Position numbers and translations under genes: made by a program. Shown one piece after another: positions 11,564 through 25,740 of a stretch of 64,000 nt of DNA. Positions within the stretch are counted from its first letter, which is position 1; each line of letters opens with the position of its first letter. The notes below the pieces were generated by a model. The model was not told where the DNA came from. It saw only the letters and a program-made list of their open reading frames with translations, and searched no databases. Source of the DNA: Odiellus spinosus (lineage: Eukaryota > Arthropoda > Arachnida > Opiliones > Phalangiidae); the NCBI GenBank assembly GCA_963920705.1, contig OY987226.1, forward strand, positions 33,593,686 to 33,657,685. Direction: 5' to 3'.

Positions 11564-12648
11564 TTAGTTTGAAGGGTGAAAGAAGTTACGCACCTTTTTG
11601 GGCAAAGGTCCCATGACGTGAAAACCCATCTTAATACCTTGCAGAAATATTTTGCGATACATGGGTTTCCCGACTTTTCCGCTGTCGGCGTAATTTCGAT
11701 CTTTAAACCACGTTTTGTAGTTGCGATACATATCGGAAATGGTCAAATGAGGCTCTTTATCTTTAATTTTAGGGCTTCGATTGACCGTTCCCACTAAATA
11801 TTTCTGGATGTGCAATTTCGTGGCGTTACGCTGTTCTTCGGTCGGAGTATCTTTTGGCTGGCGTTTAGGCTTTTTAGCGCCTGGCACGACCATTGAAGTG
11901 CTTCCGCAATGAACCATGCGATCCGAAATGTCAAAAGTGTTCAAGAAAAATTGTTTGCAAACTTGAATTCTTTCGTCGTTTAACGTGACGAAATATTTAT
12001 AAGTGTATTGTCGGTTGCGTTTTGAAATGTGATACAAGGATCGCGCCCGGTTTTTCTCGAATTGGAAAACGTGAGTGTTCAAATATTCCCGTCTTTTAAC
12101 GAAAGACCCCAGCGACCAAAACGTGTTATTCAAAATCTCCTGTTCGGTCGCCGTTATCTTGGACGTGCATTTGATTCGACATTTGACAGGATCCATGCAC
12201 GTTCCTTTAACTTGCCGTGGTCTAACTTCTCCGTTAAGTTTCTTCATTTTACCCAAATTATAATTTTTTGATTTAATAACCCTCGTCCAGCCTTCGGGAT
12301 TTCGTTGACGTTTTTTAGGCGGGCCGTCACCCGGTTTGCGTCTATATCTTTTGTTTTTAGGCTTAGGTTGCGCCACCGGGTCGTTGGTTGGCAACGGAAC
12401 GTTGTTACTGGTCGCGGTATTTCCTTGAATACTCGCTGTTTGCTGGGGGACCACCGTTGGCTGATGAGAAGGGGCCACCAAGTTCTGTACAGCATTGTGA
12501 CTGCAGTTGGCCGCGTTATAGTAATTATGCCACTCGTGATTGTTTATGGCTTCGAGGGCAAACCCAGCTAGCGCATCTTCGGTAGCGTAAGTTTGATGAC
12601 GAATTCCATTACTAATAGCCGAAGCGCACGCGGTAACTGGTTCCGTAC
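11564..12648 (-). CDS. Arthropod-type Cys/Trp-motif family protein, paralogue 2 (main exon)
   Basis: An open exon runs from a GTTCTACAG acceptor (first base 12648) to TAA at 11564, about 360 aa. A GTGCGT at 11590-11585 could be an earlier donor. The N-terminal ~150 residues are Asn/His/Pro-rich and end in a basic patch with GDGPPKKRQR. The shared module follows: YNLGKMKKLNGEVRPRQVKG, a CxxxxxCxxxC cluster (CMDPVKCRIKC), FWSLGSFVKRREYL, LNDERIQVCKQFFLNTFDIS, then MYRNYKTWFKDRNY and MYRKIFLQGI. Order and spacing match paralogue 1 (8461-9723) on the same strand, so a local tandem duplication is likely. Divergence is large outside the motifs, so the duplication is old. The first exon was not found and function is unknown. 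Confidence 0.7.
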
Positions 12649-12975
12649 CTGTAGAACGTAAGGTAAATTTTATTTATTAATGAACAAAATGTAAATCTAA
12701 TTACTCAATATCTTAAAAACAAGCCTAGGAAACGTACGAAGAACAACATTACCAGGTATTATTGATGACGTTGGAGTGAAAGTTGAACCGTAATGATTAA
12801 TTAGTAATGATTCCCCCATGCCTATAGTTGAATTACAATATATATTTAATTTAATATTAACTGGTGTGAATCAAAAATGAAATTAACGATTTAGTGTCGC
12901 CATATTTGTTTTGATCAGAGCAAGGAGACGTAACAATTGCCATAGGAGTCGAATCCCAAACAATCCAGTCAGTTA
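12649..12975. other. spacer, tRNA-like boxes on the minus strand
   Basis: No protein exon seen. On the minus strand around 13005-12935, TAGCTCAATGGG resembles a Pol III A box and GGGATTCGACTCC a B box. The stem pairing of a real tRNA does not work, so at most this is a tRNA pseudogene or tRNA-derived SINE head. Confidence 0.25.
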
Positions 12976-13353
12976 ATGGCGTTTCCCATTGAGCTACTCC
13001 GAGCACTCCGGGAGTGCTCTAAATATTTTTTGTCTTCCATTGGGGAAAAAGGAGCACTCCCGAGATGAAGTAACGTCTTCCATTGGGCCGCTCACTCTCT
13101 CGCGTAGTACTTCAAGCGGCTCCAGCTAGAGAGACGGAGTAATGATTTCGGAGTACTCCGATCTCTAACGGAAGATAGAAGAAATGAGCCACCGGCAGCC
13201 AGGTGCCTCTGCGTGAAAAGAGTGGCTCTGAAAAACATGTCTTCCTTTGAGAGGTCGTTTCGAGACCACTCCAAGGCCCTCGGAGCGCGAGCGTTGACGT
13301 TACAAGAAAATCTGGAGCACTTTCGGTGGAGTCGGTGTAGTCCCAATGGAAAA
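12976..13353. mobile_element. MITE with GGCGTTTCCCATTG ends
   Basis: Left end GGCGTTTCCCATTG and right end CAATGGAAAACGCC form a 14-bp inverted repeat with one mismatch. Inside are repeated GGAGTACTCCGA/CTCCGAGCACTCC blocks and a second CTTCCATTGGG. No clear target duplication. Confidence 0.55.
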
Positions 13354-13789
13354 CGCCATAAGGTTGACCGCTCTCCGAGTTATTTACTCCCGGTAACGAG
13401 TGGTGCCCTTTTGGGAGTGTGCTCTGTCCTCCTCTTTGAGCTATACATAACGAACGTTATCTCCTAGATCTACATTGCGCATGCAGTCATTTCAGCAAAT
13501 ATTGATAATGGCGCGAAATTTGAAAATCTTTCACAAATACGTAAATTTCAAACATCGCACCATTATAAATAGATGCTATTAGCAATTGTTATGTATATAT
13601 TTTTTGCTAATTATATCAAGGTTTTGGATTTTTTAAAGTCATTATGTTATATTGAATTTCCCTAATATCGCATTTTTTTTTGGTCTTCTTACCCTTTTGC
13701 CGTTTTTTGAGGTTAAAATTACCCTCATCCTGGCATCACTGCTAGAACTCTGGAGACTCTGGTTAGAATAACTTAAAGTGGTATTCGGG

Positions 13790-14045
13790 GAATCGCTCAA
13801 GAAAAAAGCACGGTCACTAAAGGGACTATCTGCCTGACTTTTGAGGCCCATTTAATGCAAGGTCAGTAAAAAATTCATTTAATGTCGACTTCTTTTCTAG
13901 CTTAGCAGACGACATATACCATACAAAATTGTACAGTCAAAATAAGGCTATGTGGGTACATAAGGGTTGATGATTTTAAAAGGCCAACTTTCACAGCAGA
14001 TAAGTTCTTTAAAGAAATTTCCAGACACATTATTTAAATAAAAAC
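13790..14045. mobile_element. Inverted-repeat element family D, copy 1
   Basis: Contains AAGGGACTATCTGC at one end and GCAGATAAGTTCTTTAAA at the other, with the family interior CTAGCTTAGCAGACGAC and AAATTGTACAGTCAAA. Related copies are at 15667-15980, 24808-24957 and 52730-52880. Confidence 0.6.
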
Positions 14046-14128
14046 TATTGAACTTCTAGAGAGTTGGGTTATATAAATATTGGGCGTAGATATCATTTTA
14101 ATTTAGCAACATTTTTAATTTTAAGGCA

Positions 14129-15172
14129 TTATTTCTCTAAAGGAAACACTTGCCTAACATTAATGTTAATTCGTGAAAATTTCAAATACATTTTTAATTT
14201 TTTACTATCTTCATCCAAAGTTTCGTCAAAGTTTTCAAATACGCAATCTTCGTTCCGTTTCATTGGTAAAATTTTTGGCACGCCGTGATAGCACAATCTC
14301 GAATGCCCCGTCATGACCACCATATCGCCGCTTTTCAAATACATCGCTAATGGCGCGACAGATTTTGTTAAGCCTCCGATCATAAAAATTGCGGTTGAAC
14401 CGAAACTTAAAGAAAATAGCGGAGCCGTACGATCAATCTCTGAATGATCCGTGTGTCCGTTCAAAGTAGAGTTTAAATTATAATAATTGACTATCGCCGC
14501 TTCGGGTTGAAATTGATGAAATGACAAACACGCGGCCATATGTTTAGTCAAATCTTTCAAACAAGAGGGAAATTCCGTTTTACGGTCGCGGCTGTATACT
14601 TTCGTATCCCAATCGTGATGATATCCTAAGGTAGCCCATCGTAAATTTAACATTTCATTCTGATTCGGTTCATCCTTGAAACGTTGCCATAGGTTCTTAA
14701 ATTTCTCTTCAGGTTTACGGTTTAAATCCGAATGCAAATTAGTTAGATTTGGATATTCTACGTAATTTTGAACGCACTTTCGAATCCAATATCTTTGACC
14801 CTGTTTAGTAAACGGATTTGGCACAAAAAGAAAGCCCGGTACGGAATCTAAAGCAAAAATACGCCACAAAGAGTGAGGTACTAAACCCAGTTTATTGCAG
14901 TTTTCGCAACTGTTCGATGTTAATTGGTTTGGAGAGGATAGTAAACGGACTGAGTTTTGGTTAGAGTTCGAGGCATTAAAGTCAATAACGTCGGAATAAT
15001 CTGGCGGAGGCACCTTTCTTTTTAAAACTTTGAACATGGTTTTAAAATTATCAAATTCTTCACTGGGAGCTTTACTTTCAAGATTCATTTTAAATTTGGA
15101 AGAAAAAATTCGGATTGAGAAACGTTTTAAATTAAATGCGCATTTTGAAGTTTTAATTAGAGCTCTATTCAT
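14129..15172 (-). CDS. ALKBH1: ALKBH1-type Fe(II)/2-oxoglutarate dioxygenase, intronless
   Basis: A single uninterrupted 347-aa frame. ALKBH1 proteins are AlkB-fold oxygenases. Human ALKBH1 acts on tRNA modifications and methylated bases in nucleus and mitochondria. Visible: FLFVPNPFT (113-122), LRWATLGYHHDWDTKVYS (177-194), the iron ligands His240 and Asp242 in NGHTDHSE, His296 in RLCYHGVP, and the 2-oxoglutarate-binding arginines 334 and 340 in SRININVR. The catalytic set is therefore complete. Length is close to the usual ~390 but shorter at the C-terminus. The first ~28 residues are rich in Arg, Lys and Ser without acidic residues, fitting a mitochondrial presequence; Met29 is a possible shorter start. 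The lack of introns, in a region of multi-exon genes, may mean intron loss or retroposition. No poly(A) tract was seen. Confidence 0.93.
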   Translation of the reverse strand: MNRALIKTSKCAFNLKRFSIRIFSSKFKMNLESKAPSEEFDNFKTMFKVLKRKVPPPDYSDVIDFNASNSNQNSVRLLSSPNQLTSNSCENCNKLGLVPHSLWRIFALDSVPGFLFVPNPFTKQGQRYWIRKCVQNYVEYPNLTNLHSDLNRKPEEKFKNLWQRFKDEPNQNEMLNLRWATLGYHHDWDTKVYSRDRKTEFPSCLKDLTKHMAACLSFHQFQPEAAIVNYYNLNSTLNGHTDHSEIDRTAPLFSLSFGSTAIFMIGGLTKSVAPLAMYLKSGDMVVMTGHSRLCYHGVPKILPMKRNEDCVFENFDETLDEDSKKLKMYLKFSRININVRQVFPLEK

Positions 15173-15300
15173 TACGTCATTAAAGGTAGTAAAAAATTTT
15201 AACTAGACCATTGAGCAGACGATTCTTTGGAAAATGAAATTAAGTAAGCAGTGCACACTTGGAAAGAAGATTTTAACCTGGACATGTGGCCACTAGCCTC

Positions 15301-15540
15301 CAGGGACGGAAATAAGAAATTTTTCTTATTGGACAATTGTCCAGTAACCTCCCTTAAAAATTCAAAGTTATCGGACATTTAAAAAAATTACCGGACAATG
15401 CTACATTTCCTGTATTAAAAAGTAATTATTTTTTTATCGGACATTTGTCCAGTGACCCCCTCTTAAAAATAAAAAGTCATCGGACATTTGGAAAATTTAT
15501 CGGACAAATGACCAGTGATTTGTGTTTATTTCCGTCCCTG
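15301..15540. mobile_element. hAT-type MITE with near-perfect 8-bp target duplication
   Basis: Exactly 240 bp, ends CAGGGACGGAAATAA and TTATTTCCGTCCCTG, a perfect 15-bp inverted repeat. Flanks are CTAGCCTC (15293-15300) and CTGGCCTC (15541-15548), an 8-bp duplication with one mismatch. CAGGG ends plus an 8-bp duplication are diagnostic of the hAT superfamily. The interior repeats GGACATTTG/GGACAATTG motifs. Confidence 0.9.
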
Positions 15541-15666
15541 CTGGCCTCTATACATTCGGGTTTAAATAAAAAATTAAAAGATATCTAACCGCGCTACAAC
15601 TCTTCTACAACCTATAAATATAACTATTATTTCATTAGAACGAAATTTTTGCGTATTAGAGGCATA

Positions 15667-15980
15667 TTTGCTCTGAAATTTGCCCCTTTAAAATGATCTT
15701 CCCTTAATCACAGAGCCTAGCTTTGCCTGTACAATTTGTGACTTTCAACGTCGTCTGATAAGCTGGAAATGAAGGCGACTTAAAAGGGGATTTAAAAATG
15801 GAGAATAGTCTTTTTAAAGGGACTATCTGCGGTTTTAAAATCTCCTTTAAAGTCGCCTTTTTTCCTAGCTTAGCAAACGACGTTGTACTTGACAAATTGT
15901 ACAGTCAAAGCTAAGCTGAGTGCAGAAGGGAAGAGCATTTTAAAGGGGCAAATTTCAGAGCAGATAAGTCCTTTAATGGT
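15667..15980. mobile_element. Inverted-repeat element family D, copies 2 and 3 as a head-to-head pair
   Basis: The left half contains CTCTGAAATTTGCCCCTTTA and the right half the complement TAAAGGGGCAAATTTCAGAG, with GTACAATTTGTG / CAAATTGTACAG and GGCGACTT / AAGTCGCC mirrored around about 15820. The two copies form a fold-back of ~310 bp. The right half continues into the duplicated 5' flank of the dehydrogenase cluster. Confidence 0.75.
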
Positions 15981-15984
15981 TGAG

Positions 15985-17006
15985 ATTTTTTTTTCTCTGG
16001 ATTGCCAACTTGTCTTTTGAGGGTTGGCCGATATTTCTAATTTCCCCTTTGTCTTTATTCTTTGAATATAAGTATGGATGAAGACGAAAAAAGTGATTTT
16101 TAAAAAGCGGACACTTGGCTTAGATATTCCATTATCTAAATGGATTAAATGCTGCGATTTCAATCTTTTCATGCAAAATATAGAGATTCTTCCCGAATAT
16201 TTTAATGGCTCGTAAATTCTAAACAGTTTAGAGATGGATTGATAATTGAATTAAACTTCTGAAAACTCAATCCAATGAAACGTTTATTTAATAAACTATA
16301 CCACGAAGAATAAGTCTCTTAAATCATTAAAACATAATAAACTCCAATGTCTTCACATCCGTCTGTCAGTTAAAGCCCCGCTTTCAAATAAGATTTTTCA
16401 AGCTTTTGCTTTCGCTTTTTTTATCGATTGCTGCCGAGCTTCGAATGCAAAAAAAATTAAATATCAAACTCATTTATATATCCGCTTCTCCGGGTAAAAA
16501 AAGCTCATTGAAAAGGAAAGCCGAGATTCGAATCTTATTTGAAAACAACGAAAAGTATAAGTCGAGATTTATTAAGCTTTTTTTAAAGAAAAGGGATTTT
16601 TATCGCAAAAAATCTCTTTTGAAAACGGGGCTTTAAAGTTTTTTTTTCCCCCTCACCCAGAAAAGTCTGGAGAGGTCTAGGAAATTCTGGAAAGTGCTTG
16701 AAAGTTTTCATGATTTTTCACGAGTTTTGGCTAGTTTAATAATAATTTTATTCACCATGGTCATTCAATTTTGTGTAATGGACCAATTTTGTAGTTATCT
16801 CTGAACTATAATTATTTCCTGGCCTCCGTTTAATAGACCCGTTACGCTTTTTTACGTGTATTTACAATTTTTTTCATTTATTTCGTTATTTTATTATTTT
16901 TTTTAAACTTCCTTAAACAATCAAGCCTGCATACAGCCTCCTTTGATATAGTACTACCCGTTTTATTATTTTATAATAACGATAATCACATTATTATTAT
17001 TATCAA
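15985..17006. repeat. Duplicated 5'-flank block of SDR cluster, unit 1
   Basis: Shares long stretches with 24808-25636, 28500-29104 and 35515-36259: a GTATGGATGAAGACGAA block, CGATTTCAATCTTTTC, ATTCACCATGGTCATTCAAT, GGACCAATTTTGTAG and AATCAAGCCTGCATA. About 16365-16645 is private to this unit and contains an A-rich open frame with no recognisable product. Confidence 0.7.
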
Positions 17007-17653
17007 CAGAAGCCGATGAAACCCTCCTTTGAAGTCTACTGTTCTAATGTTCCATATAGCGCTCCTCTCTGTATTGGTACACGGACCGTGTATATACCGG
17101 ACGAGAAAAGCAAGCGTTTTTCTGCCCCGTGCACCGACTCTCAATAGAGCCCAGAAAATAATCGTACAAGGTCATTTATTAAATTCAAATTGGCGCAAGT
17201 CTTTAAGTCGCTATGATAGCCCTTTTGAAATTTCGCTCTCACGTGACACAAGAGTCACGAGAAAAAATAAAAAATGACCTTGTACCACTATTTTCTCTCT
17301 CGCTTCGGAGCCCAATGCTCGGGGAAGTTTTTTTGTACTGTGGAAGGCTGGCGAATTCTCGTCCGGTATATACACGGTCCGTGATTGGTAAAATTCTCAA
17401 TTTTACGAAATCGGAGGGGTCCTACTTCATACCCCTCTGTCTACGGAAAATTGGAAATTCTCTCTCCACAAACGACGACGTTTGGTTGACGAACTCCAAG
17501 GTTGCTAGAGATATTCGCTGGACGAACTCCCGCTCCGAAAATATCTACCGTTAGGAGTCGTACGAATCGCACTTTTTGAGACTAACCCATACAGAGAGGG
17601 GTAGACAAGACCCGGGAGTAATATACTTCAAAGGAAGGTTTCATCGGCTTCTG
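17007..17653. mobile_element. MITE family B (CAGAAGCC ends), copy 1, carrying a nested MITE
   Basis: Ends CAGAAGCCGATGAAACCCTC and GGTTTCATCGGCTTCTG are inverted repeats. Without the nested insert (17080-17383 plus one 7-bp duplication) it is about 336 bp, matching copies at 22803-23141, 50108-50444 and 56385-56713. Flanking duplications at this copy are not preserved. Confidence 0.9.
17080..17383. mobile_element. MITE family C (CACGGACC ends) nested in family B, 7-bp duplication
   Basis: A perfect 28-bp terminal inverted repeat begins CACGGACCGTGTATATACCG. Direct repeats ATTGGTA at 17073-17079 and 17384-17390 are the exact 7-bp target duplication, and other family B copies lack the insert at this spot. 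A deleted reverse copy is at 19510-19598. Confidence 0.93.
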
Positions 17654-18052
17654 CTGATGGCAACCACAAGAAGTTTATACCTCTCCGAGTGAACAGAGAG
17701 GTACTGTCTTCAACTTAAGTGTGTATGCTGTTAGCTGAGTTCGAAAGAAAACGTCATCACCCACGGCGTTCGAATTTCCAATAAAATTCGTATTTGTGTG
17801 CCTATTTTTTTTTCCTCCAAGAAAAAATAAATAAATAAAAAATAAAATCTTAACATAGTTTACTTGGTTTTATTATTTTCTTGTTTAGCTTTAGATTCGG
17901 TACGAGGAGAGATAATATTTTGGTTTCCCAACTTGTTAATGATTACTATTATCGTGATTCGAGGTTAAGAAAATTATAAATTAATTTTCTGTGGCTTTAA
18001 AAGGAAAAGGCAAATTGGCTTATTTGATTCAGAAGTGCGAGATAAAACTAAG

Positions 18053-21991
<3,939 letters not shown>

Positions 21992-22802
21992 AACATTAAT
22001 CAATCGACCATCTCCGAAGCAGTTTTTGTTTAAAAAAGCCTATTTTTAATCATATTAATTTCATAAGAAATCAAAATAATAAAAACAATTTAAAGAGGAT
22101 GTAAAAGGGTGTATTTTGTTAGTTTAAGAAATTGTCCAAAAATTTAAAGAAATGTGACCGTTTAATACCAGTTTGAGGTGGCAGCACGCGCTAAGATGTT
22201 TTACATATATTATTTAGTCCAAAAAGCAAAGGTATAACGGGCCGTATAGGCTTAGTCTTCCTGCTAACTTGGGGTGGATTCAAGAATCTAAATAAAGGCG
22301 CGTTTACACGGGTATCCAAGATAGAACCGACATTATTTAGACAAGAGATAAAGGCGCGTTCACAGAGAGATGATTATATTACATGGACATTGGAAATCCG
22401 CTTTATGTACCGGGATAAACTGTTACCTTCTAGCGAAGTTGGAAACAGTGTATTTTGACTTATTTATGAAATCTCCTAATTTCTAAAATAAATTTTTGCG
22501 TGTAAAACCCTCTAAGCTTCAATTTTGCAAAGCTTTTAAGCGTAATAACGTCATTTAAGCAAAGGAGGATATGTGTATTTGTGACACGCGTAAAATCGAG
22601 TTCGCCAGCACTAGATTATGTGTAGCCTACTAAATTTGAAGTCGGAAATCACTTTACTCGCAAACAGTAGCGTAAGAATTTTGTTTTAGAATTCTCGCTC
22701 GTTTCTCAGCGCGTGTGTGCATGCGCAGATCGAACCAGGTTATTCATGCCACAATTTACAGTTGACGAATTTTCAACTTTATTCGTGTTTTATTTGGTAA
22801 AC
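21992..22802. other. 3' flank of SDR copy 1, no gene seen
   Basis: The first ~50 bp after the stop match the 3' flanks of copies 2 and 3 (ATTAATCAATCGACCATCTC and on), then similarity is lost. A block around 22130-22290 recurs at 26430-26590 (AATACCAGTTTGAGGTGGCA, TGGGGTGGATTCAAGAATC). No coding exon seen. Confidence 0.45.
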
Positions 22803-23141
22803 CAGAAGCCGATGAAACCCTCCTTTGAAGTCTACTACTCTAATGTTCCATATAGCGCTCCTCTCTGCATGGGTAAAATTCCCAATTTTACGAGATCGGA
22901 GGGGTCCTACTTCATACCCCTCTGTCTAGGGAAAATTGGAAATTCTCTCTCTCCACAAACGACGACTTTTTTTTTGACGAACTCCAAGGCTGCTAGAGAT
23001 ATTCGCTCGACGAACTCCCGCTCCGAAAATATCTACCGTTAGGAGGCGTATGAATCGCGCTTTTTGAAACTAACCCATACAGAGAGGGGTAGACAAGACC
23101 CGGGAGTAATAGACTTCAAAGGAGGGTTTCATCGGCTTCTG
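22803..23141. mobile_element. MITE family B, copy 2
   Basis: Full-length, ends CAGAAGCCGATGAAACCCTC and GGTTTCATCGGCTTCTG. Flanks GGTAAAC and GTACTAG no longer match, so this insertion is older or rearranged. The long frame inside is produced by the element. Confidence 0.92.
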
Positions 23142-24138
23142 GTACTAGGGGTTGTGTAGGCCAAGTCGATGTCATAAGTTGATTTCGATCAAAATTGTGC
23201 CTAATGGCGTTACTTGGTCTACAAATACTCTTGGCTTTTCTAAACGCCGATATGTTTTTACTGAGGGACCTTGACCTTTCTAATCTAAATTTTATATTGC
23301 ACTTTAAGTCATTTCATTCTATTGAAATCTTTGACGAAGCCGGTTCTCTAGACAGAAATTTTAAATTAAGTTTGATTCGTTTGAAGACTATTTATTGGTA
23401 AGGAAGTATTTTTGAACTTGTATTATTTTTTTATGCGTTTATTATTTGTTTGAAATATTGTTATTCGGACATTTTTCGTATATTTTCAATGACTTGAATA
23501 ATTATTTTTATTACTGAATTGTGACTGAAATATAAGTTTGATAATTAATAGGTATTTTCTAATTCATTTTTCTCTGTACTCATTTTTCGCTTTCGTAAAA
23601 AAGTTATTTTACGATTTACCGATCTGATATATTTTGATTACCGACTTCACGAGTTTTATACTTCGAATATTTCCTAGTTTTCTTTATTTTTTTAACACAA
23701 TCCTAGGATTGCCGCGTTGAATTAATTCAAAATTAATTTGAGTTATTTATTATTGAGTTGGTGTTTTATTTACATTAAAAATTAAAATATTAAAAAAAAA
23801 AATGGAAGGACACGAAGGTATAATTAAAGAGGAAATGAAAAAGCGTAAAGCTAGAGAGAAAATGAAAGAGCGCGGAGCTGATCCAGAGTATCGTAGCTAG
23901 GAGTGAAAATGAAAGAAGGAAAGTTTTAGCAGCCCAAAGGAAAGCCAGTATGTCATCGAATGTAGTTAATACTCCTGTTACTAATATACCAGCTAGTTTA
24001 GGGTTGTGTTGGTATATTGAAGCCACGCATAAGTTCAACATGATATAACATTTAACCTATTCACGTTACTTGGTCTACAAATACTCTAGAACCTTCAAAA
24101 TTCTGATATTGTTTTAAAAGAAGAACAATGACCTTGCT

Positions 24139-24623
24139 CAGGGTGACCATTTTTCCCATATTTCCTATTTTTTCCTATATTTTCACCTCCTTCCTATTTT
24201 CTCCTATAATTTAATTGCAATTCCTATAATCTCCTATATTTCTACTCAAAATCTCTAGTTAAGGGTAAAGTTCTAAATCATACTGTCAGTTGTGGCTGTA
24301 TAAGATGATTTTAGCTTAACTGTACATTTTCCAGTTAAAATAGTCTGTAAAATTCCATACTATTTAAGCAATTGGATCATATTAATACCACGTTTAAACC
24401 GGTGGCGAGAGTTGTGACGCGATAATAAACATGGTTTCTACTTCTAATTAATTATTTTCTTATTTTATCCTATATTTTACACTTATTTCTTCCTATTTTA
24501 TCATATATTTTACAGTTATTTCTTCCTATTTTATCCTATTAACATAAAATTCTTCCTATATTTTCTTATATTTCGCAGAGAAATTTCGTATATCGGATTT
24601 TCAAATTTTCAGTGGTCACCCTG
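24139..24623. mobile_element. CAGGGTGACCA-ended MITE inserted in the dispersed repeat
   Basis: Ends CAGGGTGACCA and TGGTCACCCTG form an 11-bp inverted repeat. The interior is a low-complexity run of TTCCTATTTT-like phrases. Paralogous uninterrupted sequence near 28012 reads GACCTTGCTTATTTT. Here CTTGCT occurs on both sides, so at least 6 bp were duplicated on insertion. Confidence 0.8.
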
Positions 24624-24807
24624 CTTGCTTATTTTCCTCGATATGCATTTATATTAAATTAAATTCATTATAAAGCAAATTTTTGCTGTCTCTCTTTCTC
24701 AAAATTCGTACCCTCGTTGGAATTTTGAATTAAGTGTGATTCTTATTCAACTTTATCTTGGTTAGAAGTATATTTTTGATATGAATTATTGGTTTATTAT
24801 ATTTAGG

Positions 24808-25636
24808 AAATCTCCTTTAAAGTCGCCTTTTTTCCTAACTTAGCAAAAGACGTTGTACATAACAAATTGTACAGTCAAAGCTAAGCTGAGTGCAGAAGGG
24901 AAGAGCATTTTAAAAGGGAAAATTTCAGAGCAGATAAGGTCTTTAATGATTAAGACTTTTTTTCTCTGATTTGCCAACTTGTCTTTTGAAGGTTGGCCGA
25001 TATTTTTAAATTCCCCTTTGTCTTTATGTTTTGAATATAATTTTGGAACTTTTAAGTATGGATGAAGACGAAAAAAAGTGATTTTTAAAAAGCGGAAAAT
25101 TGGCTTAGATATTCCATTATCCGATTAAATGCTACGATCTCAATCTTTTCTTGCAAAACTTAGAGATTCATCCCGAATATTTTAATGGCTCGTAAATTCT
25201 AAACAGTTTAGAAATGGATTGTTAATTGACTTGTACTTTCGAAAACTCAATCCAGTGAAACGTTTAATTAATAAACTATACCACGAAGAAGTCTCTTAAA
25301 TTATCAAAACATGATGAAGTCCAACGTCCGCACGTCCGTAACCTTTTTCCCCCTCACCCAGAAAAGTCTGGAGAGGTCAAGGAAATTCTAGAAAGTGCTT
25401 GAAAGTTCCCTTGATTTTTCACGAGTTTTGGCTAGTTTTATAATAATAATATTCACCATGGTCATTCAATTTTTCGTACTGGACCAATTTTGTAGTCATC
25501 TCTGAACTATAATTATATCCTGGCTTTTTACGCGTATTTCCAAATTTCAGATAGCCTTTTTTTTATTAAAACTTCGTTAAAAAATCAAGCCTGCATATAG
25601 CCTCCTTGGACATAGTACTAGCTGTTTTATTATTAC
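24808..25636. repeat. Duplicated 5'-flank block of SDR cluster, unit 2 (orphan)
   Basis: Matches 15838-16970 closely: family D element interior, then ATGGATGAAGACGAA, CACGAGTTTTGGCTAGTTT, ATTCACCATGGTCATTCAAT and AATCAAGCCTGCATATAGCC. It lacks the segment private to unit 1. No dehydrogenase exon follows; the next sequence is the hairpin repeat at 25637. It is therefore a promoter-proximal block without its gene. Confidence 0.75.
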
Positions 25637-25740
25637 CTCCCCGACTGAACTTTAGTTCAGGGGGAGGTTTTACACTGGTCGTGTCTGTCTGTGTGTGTGT
25701 GTATGTGTGTGTGTGTGTATGTGTGTGTGTGTGTGTCCCT
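25637..25740. repeat. Hairpin plus (TG)n repeat head
   Basis: CCTCCCCGACTGAAC pairs with GTTCAGGGGGAGG as a hairpin (25638-25667), followed by CACTGGTCGTGTCTGTCTG and a (TG)n run. The same plan with a different hairpin (CCTCTCCGAGTGAACGGAGAGG at 28389-28410, and near 17683-17704) precedes further TG-rich sequence. A second GGGGAGGT with an ATTATT flank at 28307 may mark the far end of an insertion, but this is uncertain. Confidence 0.55.

Noticed and set aside
12935-13005. tRNA gene on the minus strand
   Set aside because: A and B boxes look good, but the anticodon stem does not pair and the A box overlaps a MITE end, so it may be coincidence or a SINE head.
16406-16636. A 76-codon Lys/Arg-rich frame before SDR copy 1
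   Set aside because: A-rich composition alone explains it. It is absent from the other three flank copies and has no recognisable domain.
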